A stretch of 64,000 bases of DNA from Dermatobacter hominis (GTDB lineage Bacteria > Actinomycetota > Acidimicrobiia > Acidimicrobiales > Microtrichaceae). Below the pieces are notes generated by a model that did no database searches, had not been told where the DNA came from, and worked only from the letters and a program-made list of their open reading frames with translations. Location of the stretch: contig NZ_CP085840.1 in assembly GCF_020715685.1 (NCBI RefSeq), positions 434,001-498,000 on the forward strand, given 5' to 3'. Made by a program: the position numbers and the translations under genes. How positions within the stretch are numbered: position 1 is the first letter of the stretch; each line of letters starts with the position of its first letter. Shown piece by piece: positions 33,880-41,923 of this stretch.

Positions 33880-33899
33880 AACTGTAACGCGTTCCAGTT
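33880..33899 (-). promoter_or_regulatory. KstR-like operator and promoter for the acyl-CoA dehydrogenase pair
   Basis: AACTGTAACGCGTTCCAGTT (+ strand) is palindromic except for one pair and has the AACnnGTT core of KstR-type operators. On the minus strand it contains TACAGT, a likely -10 box, so the repressor would block polymerase directly. The leader before ATG 33805 would be about 68 bases. Confidence 0.6.
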
Positions 33900-34012
33900 C
33901 TGCGGCCGGGATCGGTGCGCGACGTGCGGTGCGCTCTCGTGCGTGCCGGCCGGTCCGATCCCCCGCCCGGCGCCGCCTCGGTCGCGACCACCCCGCCGTA
34001 GGCTCGGCCGTC

Positions 34013-35428
34013 ATGACGTCCCCCTCCACGGCCCACGTCGACGTGCTCATCATCGGGACCGGCTCGGGCAACTCGATCCCGACCCGCGAGTACGACGACC
34101 TCACGATCGGGATCGTGGAGCGGTCGACCTTCGGCGGGACGTGCCTCAACCGGGGCTGCATCCCGTCGAAGATGCTGGTGATGCCGGCCAACCGGGTGGT
34201 CGAGGCGGAGGAGGCGACGGCGCTCGGGGTCCACTTCGACCCGCCCCGCATCGACTGGCCGTCGATCCGCGACCGGACCTTCGGCCGGATCGACCCGATC
34301 GCCGAGGGCGGCGAGCAGTACCGCCGCGGCCAACCCAACACCACGGTGTTCACCGGCGACGCCCGCTTCACCGGCGAGCGCGCCGTGCGGGTCACCGCCC
34401 CGGGCGGCGCCACCACCGACGTCACCGCCGACAAGGTCGTCCTGGCGGCGGGGGCGTCGCCGATCGTCCCCGACATCCCCGGGCTCGCCGGCACCCCGTT
34501 CCACACGTCCGACACGATCATGCGGGTGGACTCGGTGCCGCGTCACCTGCTCGTCATCGGCGGTGGGTTCATCGCCGCCGAGATGGGCCACGTGTTCGGC
34601 TCGCTCGGCTGCGACATGACGATCGTCCACCGTGGCGCCCGCATGCTGCGCCACGAGGACCCCGACGTCTCGGAGCGCTTCACCCGTGAGTTCGGACGCC
34701 GGGCCCGTCTCCACCTCGACACCGAGGTCGTGGGCGTCGAGCACTCGGGCGGCACCTTCCGGCTCGTCCTCTCCCCCGCGCCCGGCCACCAAGGCCCCGA
34801 CTGCCCCACCGACGTGACCGGCGACGCGCTGCTCGTCACCACCGGCCGCCACCCGAACGGAGCCGAGCTCGAGGTCGAGGCCGCCGGGGTGAAGCTCGAC
34901 GAGGACGGCTACGTCCTCACCGACGACACCCTGCTCACCACCGCCTCGAACGTGTGGGCGCTGGGCGACATCCGGAACCCGCTGCAGCTCAAGCACCTCG
35001 CCAACCGCGAGGCCAAGGTCGTCTCGCACAACGTCGTGCACCCCGACGACCCGATGCACCTCGACGAGCGCGTCGTCCCGCACGCCGTCTTCTCCCACCC
35101 CGAGGTCGCGTCGGTCGGCGAGACCGAGACCGAGCTGCAGGAGCGCCGGCAGCCCTACCGAGTCGGCAAGCGGGCGTTCGGCGACACCGCCTACGGGTGG
35201 GCCCTCGAGGACCGCAGCGGCTTCGCCAAGGTGCTCGTGTCGGCCGACACCGGGCTGATCCTCGGCGCCCACGTGCTCGGGCCGCAGGCCGCGACGCTCA
35301 TGCAGCAGATGGCCCAGGCGATGACGTTCGGCCTCACGGCGGAGCGGGTCGCCAAGGAGCAGATCTGGGCGCACCCCGGCCTGGCCGAGGTGCTCGAGAA
35401 CGCCCTGCTCGACGCGCTCGACGACTGA
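34013..35428 (+). CDS. mtr: Mycothione reductase
   Basis: A 471-residue FAD/NADPH disulfide reductase. The N-terminal DVLIIGTGSGNSIPTREY, with GTGSGNSI, is the signature that separates mycothione reductase from lipoamide dehydrogenase. The redox disulfide is GGTCLNRGCIPSK near residues 43-55, NADPH binding is VIGGGFIAAEMG near 180, and the dimer-interface active-site His is in AHPGLAEVLENALL near 455. It keeps mycothiol reduced. TAGGCT (33999-34004) lies 8 bases before ATG 34013, implying a leaderless mRNA. It is divergent from the acyl-CoA dehydrogenase operon. Confidence 0.9.
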   Translation: MTSPSTAHVDVLIIGTGSGNSIPTREYDDLTIGIVERSTFGGTCLNRGCIPSKMLVMPANRVVEAEEATALGVHFDPPRIDWPSIRDRTFGRIDPIAEGGEQYRRGQPNTTVFTGDARFTGERAVRVTAPGGATTDVTADKVVLAAGASPIVPDIPGLAGTPFHTSDTIMRVDSVPRHLLVIGGGFIAAEMGHVFGSLGCDMTIVHRGARMLRHEDPDVSERFTREFGRRARLHLDTEVVGVEHSGGTFRLVLSPAPGHQGPDCPTDVTGDALLVTTGRHPNGAELEVEAAGVKLDEDGYVLTDDTLLTTASNVWALGDIRNPLQLKHLANREAKVVSHNVVHPDDPMHLDERVVPHAVFSHPEVASVGETETELQERRQPYRVGKRAFGDTAYGWALEDRSGFAKVLVSADTGLILGAHVLGPQAATLMQQMAQAMTFGLTAERVAKEQIWAHPGLAEVLENALLDALDD

Positions 35429-35443
35429 TCCCCGACCCGGGAG

Positions 35444-35481
35444 CTCGGGGATGTCCCCGAGAACGCCGATCCGGCGTTCTC
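35444..35481. terminator. Two overlapping hairpins after mtr
   Basis: CTCGGGGA-TG-TCCCCGAG (35444-35461) and GAGAACGCCG-ATC-CGGCGTTCTC (35459-35481) share three bases, so only one can form fully at a time. They lie between convergent mtr and the SDR gene. CCCCGAG and AGCGATCGCT recur in the next 40 bases. Confidence 0.55.
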
Positions 35482-35568
35482 GCGGCTCACGCGTCGCTCA
35501 GCGATCGCTGGTCCCCGAGATCGGACGGCGGTGCCTGCACGCGTCGACGAGGTCGCAGAGGAGGAGGG

Positions 35569-36501
35569 TCACGCCTGGGAGGCGAGCCAGGCGTCGGCGA
35601 GGGCGTCGAAGCCGTCCTTCCACGCGACCGTGGTCGGCCCGGTGATGCTCACCATGCGCTCGAGGTCGACGGTGACGCCGCCGATCGTCGACTCGGTCTC
35701 CTCGAACGTGGCGCGGTAGCCGCACCGGTCGGCGAGGTGCTCGCACCACTCCTCGAGCGAGACCTGCTCGGCGCCGCCCCAGTTGACGATCGTCGCCGGG
35801 ACCGTGGCCGCGCCGAGCAGCGCCGGCACGGTCGCGGCGATGTCGGCGAGGTCGATCGGGTTGAAGAGGTTGGGCCGGTCGGGGTGCACGGGGATCGGCA
35901 GGCCGGCCTGCATCATCGCCAGGTGGAAGGCCGGCCAGCCCCGGGGCGTGCCGTCGGGCCCGACGCCGTAGGGCACGTTGAGCCGGGCGATGGTCGTCGG
36001 GACGTCGAGCAGCCGGCACATCGTGCGCACCACCTCCTCGGCGGCGATCTTGGCGATCGAGTAGGTGGGCATGATCGGGCGGTGGTTGTCGCCGAGCGCG
36101 GCCGACTCGTCGAGGACGGTGGCCCCGGCCGGGTCGTACACCCCGGTCGACGAGCAGTGCAGGACCCGGGCCGGCCGGACGTGCGCGATGAGCAGCCCGA
36201 TGCCCTCGGCGTTGGCGCGCAGGTCGAGGTCCCACCGCTGGGTCTTGACGACCGCGAAGTTGAGGAGCGCGTCGACGCCCGTCGGCACCGCTCCGAAGTC
36301 GGCCTCGACCAGGTCCGCGGAGGCGCACGCCACCCCCGCGGCCTCGAGTCGCTCCCGCGCCGCGGCGTCGGAGAAGCGGGCCACGCCGGTGACGTGGTGG
36401 CCTGCGGCGGCCAGCGAGGTGGCCACCGATTCGGCCACCTGGCCGGTGACGCCGGTGACGATCAGGGTCTGGGCTTCGGGGAGGTCGCTCACGTCGCCCA
36501 T
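35569..36501 (-). CDS. NAD-dependent epimerase/dehydratase (extended SDR)
   Basis: A 310-residue extended short-chain dehydrogenase. LIVTGVTGQVAESVA near residue 13 is the GxxGxxA cofactor site, LHCSSTGVYDP near 115 gives the catalytic Ser, and TYSIAKIAAEEVVR near 146 gives YxxxK. It probably acts on a nucleotide sugar or a related carbonyl substrate. ATG 36501 matches the usual distance to the Rossmann strand; GTG 36492 is an alternative. Divergent from the RGG protein gene. Confidence 0.87.
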   Translation of the reverse strand: MGDVSDLPEAQTLIVTGVTGQVAESVATSLAAAGHHVTGVARFSDAAARERLEAAGVACASADLVEADFGAVPTGVDALLNFAVVKTQRWDLDLRANAEGIGLLIAHVRPARVLHCSSTGVYDPAGATVLDESAALGDNHRPIMPTYSIAKIAAEEVVRTMCRLLDVPTTIARLNVPYGVGPDGTPRGWPAFHLAMMQAGLPIPVHPDRPNLFNPIDLADIAATVPALLGAATVPATIVNWGGAEQVSLEEWCEHLADRCGYRATFEETESTIGGVTVDLERMVSITGPTTVAWKDGFDALADAWLASQA

Positions 36502-36564
36502 GCTGGCACCCGGGGGGCGGTTCCGGCTTCCTGCACTCGTGAGGCGTCCGTTAGCTTGGCGCCC

Positions 36565-38346
36565 ATGTCCCGCCGACTCGAGATCGAGCTGACCTCCGAA
36601 CGCCCTGACGGGTCCTGGACCTGGCGCGCGGCCGGTGCCAAGCAGCCGAAGGGCGAGATGGACGGGTCGCTCGTGCCGGGCGGCGCCAAGGTCGGCGACG
36701 TGCTCCGCGCCGACGCCGAGTTCCTCATCGACGGCATCGAGATCACCGGCGTCCTGCCCCCCAAGGGCGAGCGCAAGCAGCCGGAGCTGCTCGAGATCAT
36801 GGGTTCCGGCCGCGACGAGCCGCTGGTCACCACGCAGCTCGTGAGCCGGGGTCGCGGCGAGGGCCGCGGTCGCGGGCGCGGTCGGGACCGCGACGGCGAC
36901 GGCCCCCGTCGCGAGCGTCGGGACCGCGGCGATCGGGGTGACCGACCGCGCGGCGACCGGCCCCGTGGGCCGCGCCCCGAGGTGCCCGAGCGCCCCAAGC
37001 CGAAGCGCCTGCGCCCGGGTCGCGCCTACCGGAACGCGGTGATCGACGAGGTGCCGACCGAGCAGCGGCCGATCGCCGACCAGGTGCTGCGCGGCGGTGT
37101 GCCCGCCGTGCGCGAGGCGATCGCCAAGCAGAACGAGCAGGCCCGGGCCGAGAACCGACCCGAGGCGCCGACCGAGCAGGTCGTGGCCATGGCCGAGGCC
37201 CTCTACCCGCGCCTGCGCGACGCCGAGTGGAAGGACCGCGCCGCGGCCGCGATCGCCGACCTCGACGAGCTCGACCTGCGCGACCTGCGCTCCGTCGTGG
37301 TGGCCGGCGACGGCGCCACCCACGACGAGGAGGCGCGGGAGATGCTCGAGCAGCTCCGCAGCGGCCTGACCCGTCGGGTCGAGGAGGAGCACTCCAACTG
37401 GGTGGCCGACATCAGCGCCAACCTCGAGGCCGGGCGGTTCGTCCGCGCCCTGCGCCTCAGCTCCCGCCCGCCGAAGGCCGGGACGCCGGTGCCCGCCGAG
37501 CTGTCGGCGCGGCTGGTCACCTCGGTCTCCGAGGGCCTCACGCCCGGCACGAACCAGGAGCTGTGGGCCGCGGCGGTCGACGCGCTCGCCTACTCGCCCG
37601 TCCGCCAGCAGGTCGCGCCGGCGGGGCGGCCCGAGAACCCGACCGACGACCTGATGGAGGCCGTGCGCCGGGTGTCGGACCGCGTGCCCAAGGTCGCCGA
37701 GCTGTTCGGGGTCGACCCGTCCGAGGCCGCGGCCGCCAAGCGCCGGCGCCCGCCGCGCGGCAAGCAGGGCGCCGGCCGTCCGGGTGCCAAGCAGGGCGGC
37801 GGAGGCAAGGGGGACGCCCCGAAGGGCGGCGGGCGCGAGGGCGGGTCGCCGAAGGGCGACGCCGCGAAGGCCGACGCGCCGAAGGCCGACGCGTCGAAGG
37901 GCGAGGCGCCCAAGGGCGACGTTCCGACGGCCGAGGCGCCCGACGCCGACGCCCCGACCCAGGACGCCGTGACCGACGAGGCCACCCCGCCGTCCGCGCC
38001 GTCGACCGAGGCCGCCGCCGAGACCGCGCCGGCCGAGCCCGAGCAGGACGCTGCGCCGGCCCAGGACGCTGCGCCGGCCCAGGACGCTGCGCCGGCCCAG
38101 GACGCCGAGGCCGCACCGGCCGAGCCCGAGCAGGACGCGGCGCCGGCGCCGGACGAGGCGACCGAGGCGACCGACGACGCTGCGCCGGTGGAGGCCGAGC
38201 CCGCTGCCGGTGACGAGGCCGTCGGCGCGGATGACCCGGCGCCCGAGACCGGCGCCGCGGCGGAGGGCGAGATCGACGCCGCCGAGGCGGGTCCGCTGCG
38301 GGCTGAGCCCCACGCCGGGTCTGCGGGCCCGGTGACTCAGCCGTAG
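36565..38346 (+). CDS. RGG-rich putative RNA-binding protein with low-complexity tail
   Basis: A 593-residue protein of no named family. Residues 1-95 form a compact domain (EIELTSERPDGSWTWRAAGAK). Residues about 93-145 are Arg/Gly/Asp repeats (RGRGEGRGRGRGR, RGDRPRG) like RGG RNA-binding boxes. Residues about 150-395 are a conserved-looking helical domain (AYRNAVIDEVPTEQRPIAD, HSNWVADISANLEAGRFVRAL). The last 180 residues are Lys/Ala then Glu/Ala/Pro repeats, including DAAPAQ three times. TAGCTT (36552-36557) lies 7 bases before ATG, a leaderless start. RNA binding is inference. Confidence 0.65.
   Translation: MSRRLEIELTSERPDGSWTWRAAGAKQPKGEMDGSLVPGGAKVGDVLRADAEFLIDGIEITGVLPPKGERKQPELLEIMGSGRDEPLVTTQLVSRGRGEGRGRGRGRDRDGDGPRRERRDRGDRGDRPRGDRPRGPRPEVPERPKPKRLRPGRAYRNAVIDEVPTEQRPIADQVLRGGVPAVREAIAKQNEQARAENRPEAPTEQVVAMAEALYPRLRDAEWKDRAAAAIADLDELDLRDLRSVVVAGDGATHDEEAREMLEQLRSGLTRRVEEEHSNWVADISANLEAGRFVRALRLSSRPPKAGTPVPAELSARLVTSVSEGLTPGTNQELWAAAVDALAYSPVRQQVAPAGRPENPTDDLMEAVRRVSDRVPKVAELFGVDPSEAAAAKRRRPPRGKQGAGRPGAKQGGGGKGDAPKGGGREGGSPKGDAAKADAPKADASKGEAPKGDVPTAEAPDADAPTQDAVTDEATPPSAPSTEAAAETAPAEPEQDAAPAQDAAPAQDAAPAQDAEAAPAEPEQDAAPAPDEATEATDDAAPVEAEPAAGDEAVGADDPAPETGAAAEGEIDAAEAGPLRAEPHAGSAGPVTQP
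38047..38100 (+). repeat. Three tandem 18-bp repeats inside the RGG-protein gene
   Basis: GACGCTGCGCCGGCCCAG is repeated three times without change (38047, 38065, 38083) and encodes DAAPAQ x3. The perfect identity indicates a recent or slippage-prone expansion. Confidence 0.95.
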
Positions 38347-38888
38347 AGGTCGAGCAGCTGGTCCGGACGGTCGAGCACGCTCCCGTCCGGACGGGCCGCC
38401 CGCACGCGCGGGTTCCAGCCGGCCCACACGAAGCGGCACCCGATCTCGTCCGCGCAGCGGACGTCGCCCCCGCTGTCGCCGACCATGACGATGTCGGTGG
38501 CGTCCAGCCCGATCGCCTCGAGGACCGGTCCGAGCCCCTTGTGGGCCCAGCCGAAGTGGTCGGAGAAGAGCGCCACCTCGGGCGTCCATCCGAGGCGCGC
38601 CAGCTCGGCCGCCCCGGAGCGGGGGTGCTTGTTCGAGCACAGGGCCCACCGGCCGAGGCGGGCCACCACCTCGTCGACGCCGGCGAACGGCCGCACGACC
38701 TGCTCGTCGTAGAGGTCGGCGTAGGCGTCGAGCGAGATGCCGAGCCGCTCGCACTCCTCGGCGATGGCGTGGCCGAAGCTGATCTCCCCGCGGGGCACCC
38801 CGAGGGCCAGGAAGGGCTGCACGAGCGCGTCGTCGGAGTCGACCAGGGTGCCGTCGAAGTCGAACACGAGCGCCTGGACCGCAGCCAT
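38337..38888 (-). CDS. HAD-family phosphatase (phosphoglycolate phosphatase-like)
   Basis: A 183-residue HAD hydrolase with motif I VFDFDGTLVDSDDALV near the start, motif II CSNKHP near residue 78, the lysine in WAHKGLGPVLEAIG, and motif III MVGDSGGDVRCADEIG. It resembles phosphoglycolate phosphatases. ATG 38888 is chosen because TAGGGT (38896-38901) lies exactly 7 bases upstream. The stop overlaps the convergent gene by 10 bases. Divergent from the enoyl-CoA hydratase. Confidence 0.88.
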   Translation of the reverse strand: MAAVQALVFDFDGTLVDSDDALVQPFLALGVPRGEISFGHAIAEECERLGISLDAYADLYDEQVVRPFAGVDEVVARLGRWALCSNKHPRSGAAELARLGWTPEVALFSDHFGWAHKGLGPVLEAIGLDATDIVMVGDSGGDVRCADEIGCRFVWAGWNPRVRAARPDGSVLDRPDQLLDLYG

Positions 38889-38933
38889 GCGGCGCACCCT
38901 ACCGACGCCCGCCCGGCCCCCCGGGCACTGAAG

Positions 38934-38964
38934 TAGACCGGCCGGTCAAGTTCGGCGGTAGTGT
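38934..38964 (+). promoter_or_regulatory. Operator and leaderless promoter of the enoyl-CoA hydratase gene
   Basis: TAGACCG-GC-CGGTCAA (about 38934-38949) contains a perfect 12-bp palindrome and covers the expected -35. TAGTGT (38959-38964) is the -10, 8 bases from ATG 38973. The motif matches the one at 8372-8391, so one TetR-type regulator may control both genes. Confidence 0.6.
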
Positions 38965-38972
38965 CCGGGCCC

Positions 38973-39749
38973 ATGACCATCGAGTACACGAAGCAGGGCA
39001 ACGTCGGGATCATCACGATCAACCGACCCGACGCCCGCAACGCCGTCAACAGCGACGTCGCCTCGGGCATCGAGGACGCGATCGACCAGATCGAGGCCGA
39101 TGACGAGGTGTGGGTCGGCATCCTGACCGGCGCCAGGACGGAGAAGGGCTACATCTTCTGCGCGGGCGCCGACCTCAAGCAGATGGCCACCGATCCCGGC
39201 GGCATGACGACCGCCAAGGGCGGGTTCGCCGGCTTCGTGCAGCGCGAGCGGACCACCCCGATCATCGCCGCGGTCGACGGCCCGGCCCTCGCCGGCGGCA
39301 CCGAGATCGTGCTGGCCGCCGACCTGGTCGTCGCCTCCCGCACCGCCGTGTTCGGCATCCCCGAGGTGAAGCGCAACCTGGTGGCGGGGGCCGGCGGCCT
39401 CTTCCGCCTCCCCCGCAAGATCCCGCGCAACATCGCCATGGAGCTCGCCCTCACCGGGCGGCTCGACTTCCCCGCCGAGCGTGCCTACGACTTCGGCATG
39501 GTGAACCGCCTCTGCGACGAGGGCCAGGCGCTCGACACCGCGCTCGAGCTCGCCGCCGAGATCACCGAGAACGCGCCGCTCGCCGTGGCCGAGAGCCGCC
39601 AGATCATGCTCAAGTCGACGGACGAGCCCGACGAGGTCGGCTGGAAGCTGTCGGGTGAGGGGATGATGAAGATGTTCGGCACCGAGGACTTCGGGGAGGG
39701 CCTCACCGCCTTCGCCGAGAAGCGCAAGCCGAACTGGAAGGGCCGCTGA
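38973..39749 (+). CDS. Enoyl-CoA hydratase/isomerase (crotonase family)
   Basis: A 258-residue crotonase. The oxyanion-hole regions are FCAGADLKQMA near residue 64 and DGPALAGGTEIVLAADLVVAS near 105, and both catalytic-type glutamates are present (GGTEIVLA and FGIPEVKRNL). It hydrates an enoyl-CoA in beta-oxidation or a related degradation pathway. ATG 38973 follows a TAGTGT -10 box by 8 bases, so leaderless; upstream GTG 38961 lies inside that box. A palindromic operator overlaps the promoter. Confidence 0.92.
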   Translation: MTIEYTKQGNVGIITINRPDARNAVNSDVASGIEDAIDQIEADDEVWVGILTGARTEKGYIFCAGADLKQMATDPGGMTTAKGGFAGFVQRERTTPIIAAVDGPALAGGTEIVLAADLVVASRTAVFGIPEVKRNLVAGAGGLFRLPRKIPRNIAMELALTGRLDFPAERAYDFGMVNRLCDEGQALDTALELAAEITENAPLAVAESRQIMLKSTDEPDEVGWKLSGEGMMKMFGTEDFGEGLTAFAEKRKPNWKGR

Positions 39750-39756
39750 GCCCCGA

Positions 39757-39833
39757 CCTGACCTGATCCCGGACCCGGGGTCCCCCGCTCCCCACGGGGG
39801 CGAGGGGCCTCGGGACCCGGCTGAAGGGTCAGG
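39757..39833. terminator. Complex inverted repeat between convergent genes
   Basis: CCTGACC (39757-39763) pairs with GGTCAGG (39827-39833), and an inner GGTCCCCCGC/GGGGGCGAGG stem region lies between them. It overlaps the Nudix stop by a few bases. Confidence 0.45.
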
Positions 39834-40245
39834 CCAACGTGTCGATGACGCCGTGCTCGGCGAGGAGCTCGGCGAGCCCGTCGACGAGCGGCAGCTCGGC
39901 CACGTCCCACACGGGCATCCAGCGGGCCTCGGCGACCTCGGCGCCGGCCGTCGGGTCCACCGCGTCGAGGATCACCGACGTGAAGCAGGCGACCACCTCG
40001 TGGGCACCTCCGGGGTCCGCGGTGCGGATCGACTCGTACCAGCCGAGGAAGGGCCCCGACAGCGCGCCGAGGCCGGTCTGCTCCGCCACCGCCCGGACCG
40101 CCGCCTCGACCATCGTCTCGCCACCGGCGACGCGGGCGAGCGGCACCGACCACCGCCCCTCGGCCGGACCGCCGTCCCGCCGCACGACGAGCAGGTCGTT
40201 GCCCCGGGTGGCGACCGCGCCGGCCACCACCACCGGGTCAACCAC
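39829..40245 (-). CDS. Nudix-fold protein with degenerate Nudix box
   Basis: A 138-residue Nudix-fold protein. LLVVRRDGGPAEGRWSVP and the helix region GGETMVEAAVRAVAEQTGL (near residues 38-56) align with the box GX5EX7REUXEEXGU, but the first Glu of REUXEE is Ala and the last is Gln. Metal binding and hydrolysis may be reduced or altered. GTG 40245 overlaps the upstream GNAT stop by 8 bases, so the two are translated together. Confidence 0.78.
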   Translation of the reverse strand: MVDPVVVAGAVATRGNDLLVVRRDGGPAEGRWSVPLARVAGGETMVEAAVRAVAEQTGLGALSGPFLGWYESIRTADPGGAHEVVACFTSVILDAVDPTAGAEVAEARWMPVWDVAELPLVDGLAELLAEHGVIDTLA

Positions 40246-40783
40246 CGCCGCGCCCGTCGACCGGGCCCTCCTCGTCGACAGCGCCGCCCAGGGGCCGGTG
40301 CACGGTGATCTTGCGGGCGACCAGGCCGAAGCCCTCGAAGAAGTTCTTGGTCGCACGGTCGCCCGGCAGGGCCTCGGCCTGGATGCCGCCGCACCCGTCC
40401 TCCTCGGCGCGCCGGACCAGCGCGGCCATGAGGGCCCGGCCGACGCCGACCCGGCGCGCCTCGGGCTCGACGTAGAGGTCCTGCACCACGGCGAGGGGCG
40501 CGCCCCTGGTCGGCTCGACCCGTGCCACCGCATAGCCGACGGGGACCGGCCCGAGGCAGCCGAGCAGCACGATCGCCCGGCCCTCGGCGGCCGCGGCCAG
40601 ATCGGCGTCCACGGTGCCGTCGACCGGGACGGGTCGGGCCTCGCGGTCGCGGAACACGGCCCCGCCCTTCTGGGTGTCGAGGTGCTCGAGCGCCCTCGCC
40701 GCCAGGCGAACGAGCTCGGGGCGGTCGGCCGGGGTCGCGTCGCGCACGACGGGTTCGAACGACGGGGTGGGCGCCGGGCCCAC
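40238..40783 (-). CDS. GNAT-family N-acetyltransferase
   Basis: A 181-residue GNAT protein with the acetyl-CoA motif LYVEPEARRVGVGRALMAALVRRA near residues 103-126 (the R-x-x-G-x-G/A loop is RRVGVG) and NFFEGFGLVARKITVHRPL near 146-164. Substrate unknown. GTG 40783 starts 3 bases after the upstream stop. It is in a tight minus-strand operon with the DUF4193-like gene, a hypothetical protein and the Nudix gene. Confidence 0.85.
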   Translation of the reverse strand: MGPAPTPSFEPVVRDATPADRPELVRLAARALEHLDTQKGGAVFRDREARPVPVDGTVDADLAAAAEGRAIVLLGCLGPVPVGYAVARVEPTRGAPLAVVQDLYVEPEARRVGVGRALMAALVRRAEEDGCGGIQAEALPGDRATKNFFEGFGLVARKITVHRPLGGAVDEEGPVDGRGGG

Positions 40784-40786
40784 GGC

Positions 40787-41251
40787 TCAGCTCCCGTCCG
40801 CGGCGGACTGGAGCTGCCGGACCCGGTTCAGGATGGTCTGGCGGGCCCGGTGGGCCTGCTCGTAGGCCTCGACGTCGGACAGCTCGTCGACCGACAGCGA
40901 CGCGAGCCGCGGCACGACCTGCGAGGCGGCCAGGCTGTCGTAGTCGGGGATCGCCAGCTCGTCGGGCGCCGGCGCGCCCTCGGCGGCCGGGACCGGCGCG
41001 TGCGCCGGGCTCGCCGCCGCGGTGGCGATGTCGACGACCGGCGCGAGGTGCTCGTCGTCAGCGCCCGAGTCGTCGGCCGCGTCGTCGCCGGCGCCAGCCG
41101 ACGAGCCGTCGCCGCGGCGACCGAGGCACGGCAGGTGCGACACGATCCGCTGCGCCAGCTCGACCTGCGAGCGGGTGCGCTCGACGAGGAGCGGGACCGC
41201 GCCCGCCACCTCCTCGACGAGCGCCGCCGGCAGATCGAGGGGGCGGACCAC
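40787..41251 (-). CDS. Hypothetical protein with conserved C-terminal helix motif
   Basis: A 154-residue protein. The N-terminal 35 residues are helical (LPAALVEEVAGAVPLLVERTR), the middle is acidic and disordered, and the C-terminus has YDSLAASQVVPRLASLS then ELSDVEAYEQAHRARQTIL. I have the impression that this terminal helix pattern recurs in unrelated actinobacterial proteins, but I cannot name it. GTG 41251 lies just before the stop of the DUF4193-like gene (41256-41254), a 2-base gap, so it is translationally coupled. Function unknown. Confidence 0.6.
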   Translation of the reverse strand: MVRPLDLPAALVEEVAGAVPLLVERTRSQVELAQRIVSHLPCLGRRGDGSSAGAGDDAADDSGADDEHLAPVVDIATAAASPAHAPVPAAEGAPAPDELAIPDYDSLAASQVVPRLASLSVDELSDVEAYEQAHRARQTILNRVRQLQSAADGS

Positions 41252-41253
41252 GC

Positions 41254-41781
41254 TCAGCCCTTCCTGCCCTTCGCGGGCTGCTTGCCGGTCAGGCGGTTGA
41301 CGATCTCGATGCCGCCGCACGGGTCGTAGCCCTCTGGGCACGTCAGTGCCCCCGGCCGTCCGAACTGGCGCGGATGCACGATCAGGAAGCACGTCGGGCA
41401 GGTGAACTCGTCCGCGGTCTTGGCCGCGACCCGCTCGCCGGACTCGGCACCGGGCTCCTCGAGCTCGTCCTCGTCCTCGTCGTCGTCGCCCGCGGCGATG
41501 CGGTCCTTGAGGATCGTGTCCAGGTCGGCCTCGACGTCGTCGGGGTCGACGTCCTCGTCGTCCTCGTCCTCGTCCTCGGAGGCGCGCTTCGCCTTGGCCG
41601 CGGGGACGTCGTCGGCCGCGTCCTCCTCGTCCTCCTCCTCCACGGCGACGACGACATCGTCCTCGTCGTCTGCGATCTCGACCTCGTCGATGTCCTCTTC
41701 GAGATCGTCGTCGAGGGCTTCCTCGTCGTCGAGGGTCTCCTCCTCGTCGGTGTCCTCATCAAGGAGTTCGTCGTCGTCCAT
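41254..41781 (-). CDS. DUF4193-like acidic protein with zinc-binding cysteines
   Basis: A 175-residue protein whose first 110 residues are almost entirely Asp and Glu. The C-terminal part has ADEFTCPTCFLIVHPRQFG, the DUF4193 block, and further cysteines (LTCPEGYDPCGG) that would complete a zinc site. Actinobacterial DUF4193 proteins are about 100 residues, so the acidic N-terminus is extended here. GAGAGGAAC precedes ATG 41781, and a TATGAT -10 box on the minus strand lies about 62 bases upstream. Function unknown; it heads the four-gene operon. Confidence 0.78.
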   Translation of the reverse strand: MDDDELLDEDTDEEETLDDEEALDDDLEEDIDEVEIADDEDDVVVAVEEEDEEDAADDVPAAKAKRASEDEDEDDEDVDPDDVEADLDTILKDRIAAGDDDEDEDELEEPGAESGERVAAKTADEFTCPTCFLIVHPRQFGRPGALTCPEGYDPCGGIEIVNRLTGKQPAKGRKG

Positions 41782-41923
41782 GTTCCTCTCGGCCGTCGCT
41801 CAGGCCTGGTGGCAGGGGGTCTTCAGGGCGAGGTCGGGGCGCATCATAGACATCACGCCCCCTCCGGGAGTACCGGATGTGCCAGCGAGGCGTGACCGCC
41901 GTCGCAGGGGGCCGAGCGGGACC

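Noticed and set aside
38047-38100. CRISPR-like or regulatory repeat
   Set aside because: The three 18-bp units are contiguous, in frame and encode DAAPAQ, so they are a protein-coding repeat.
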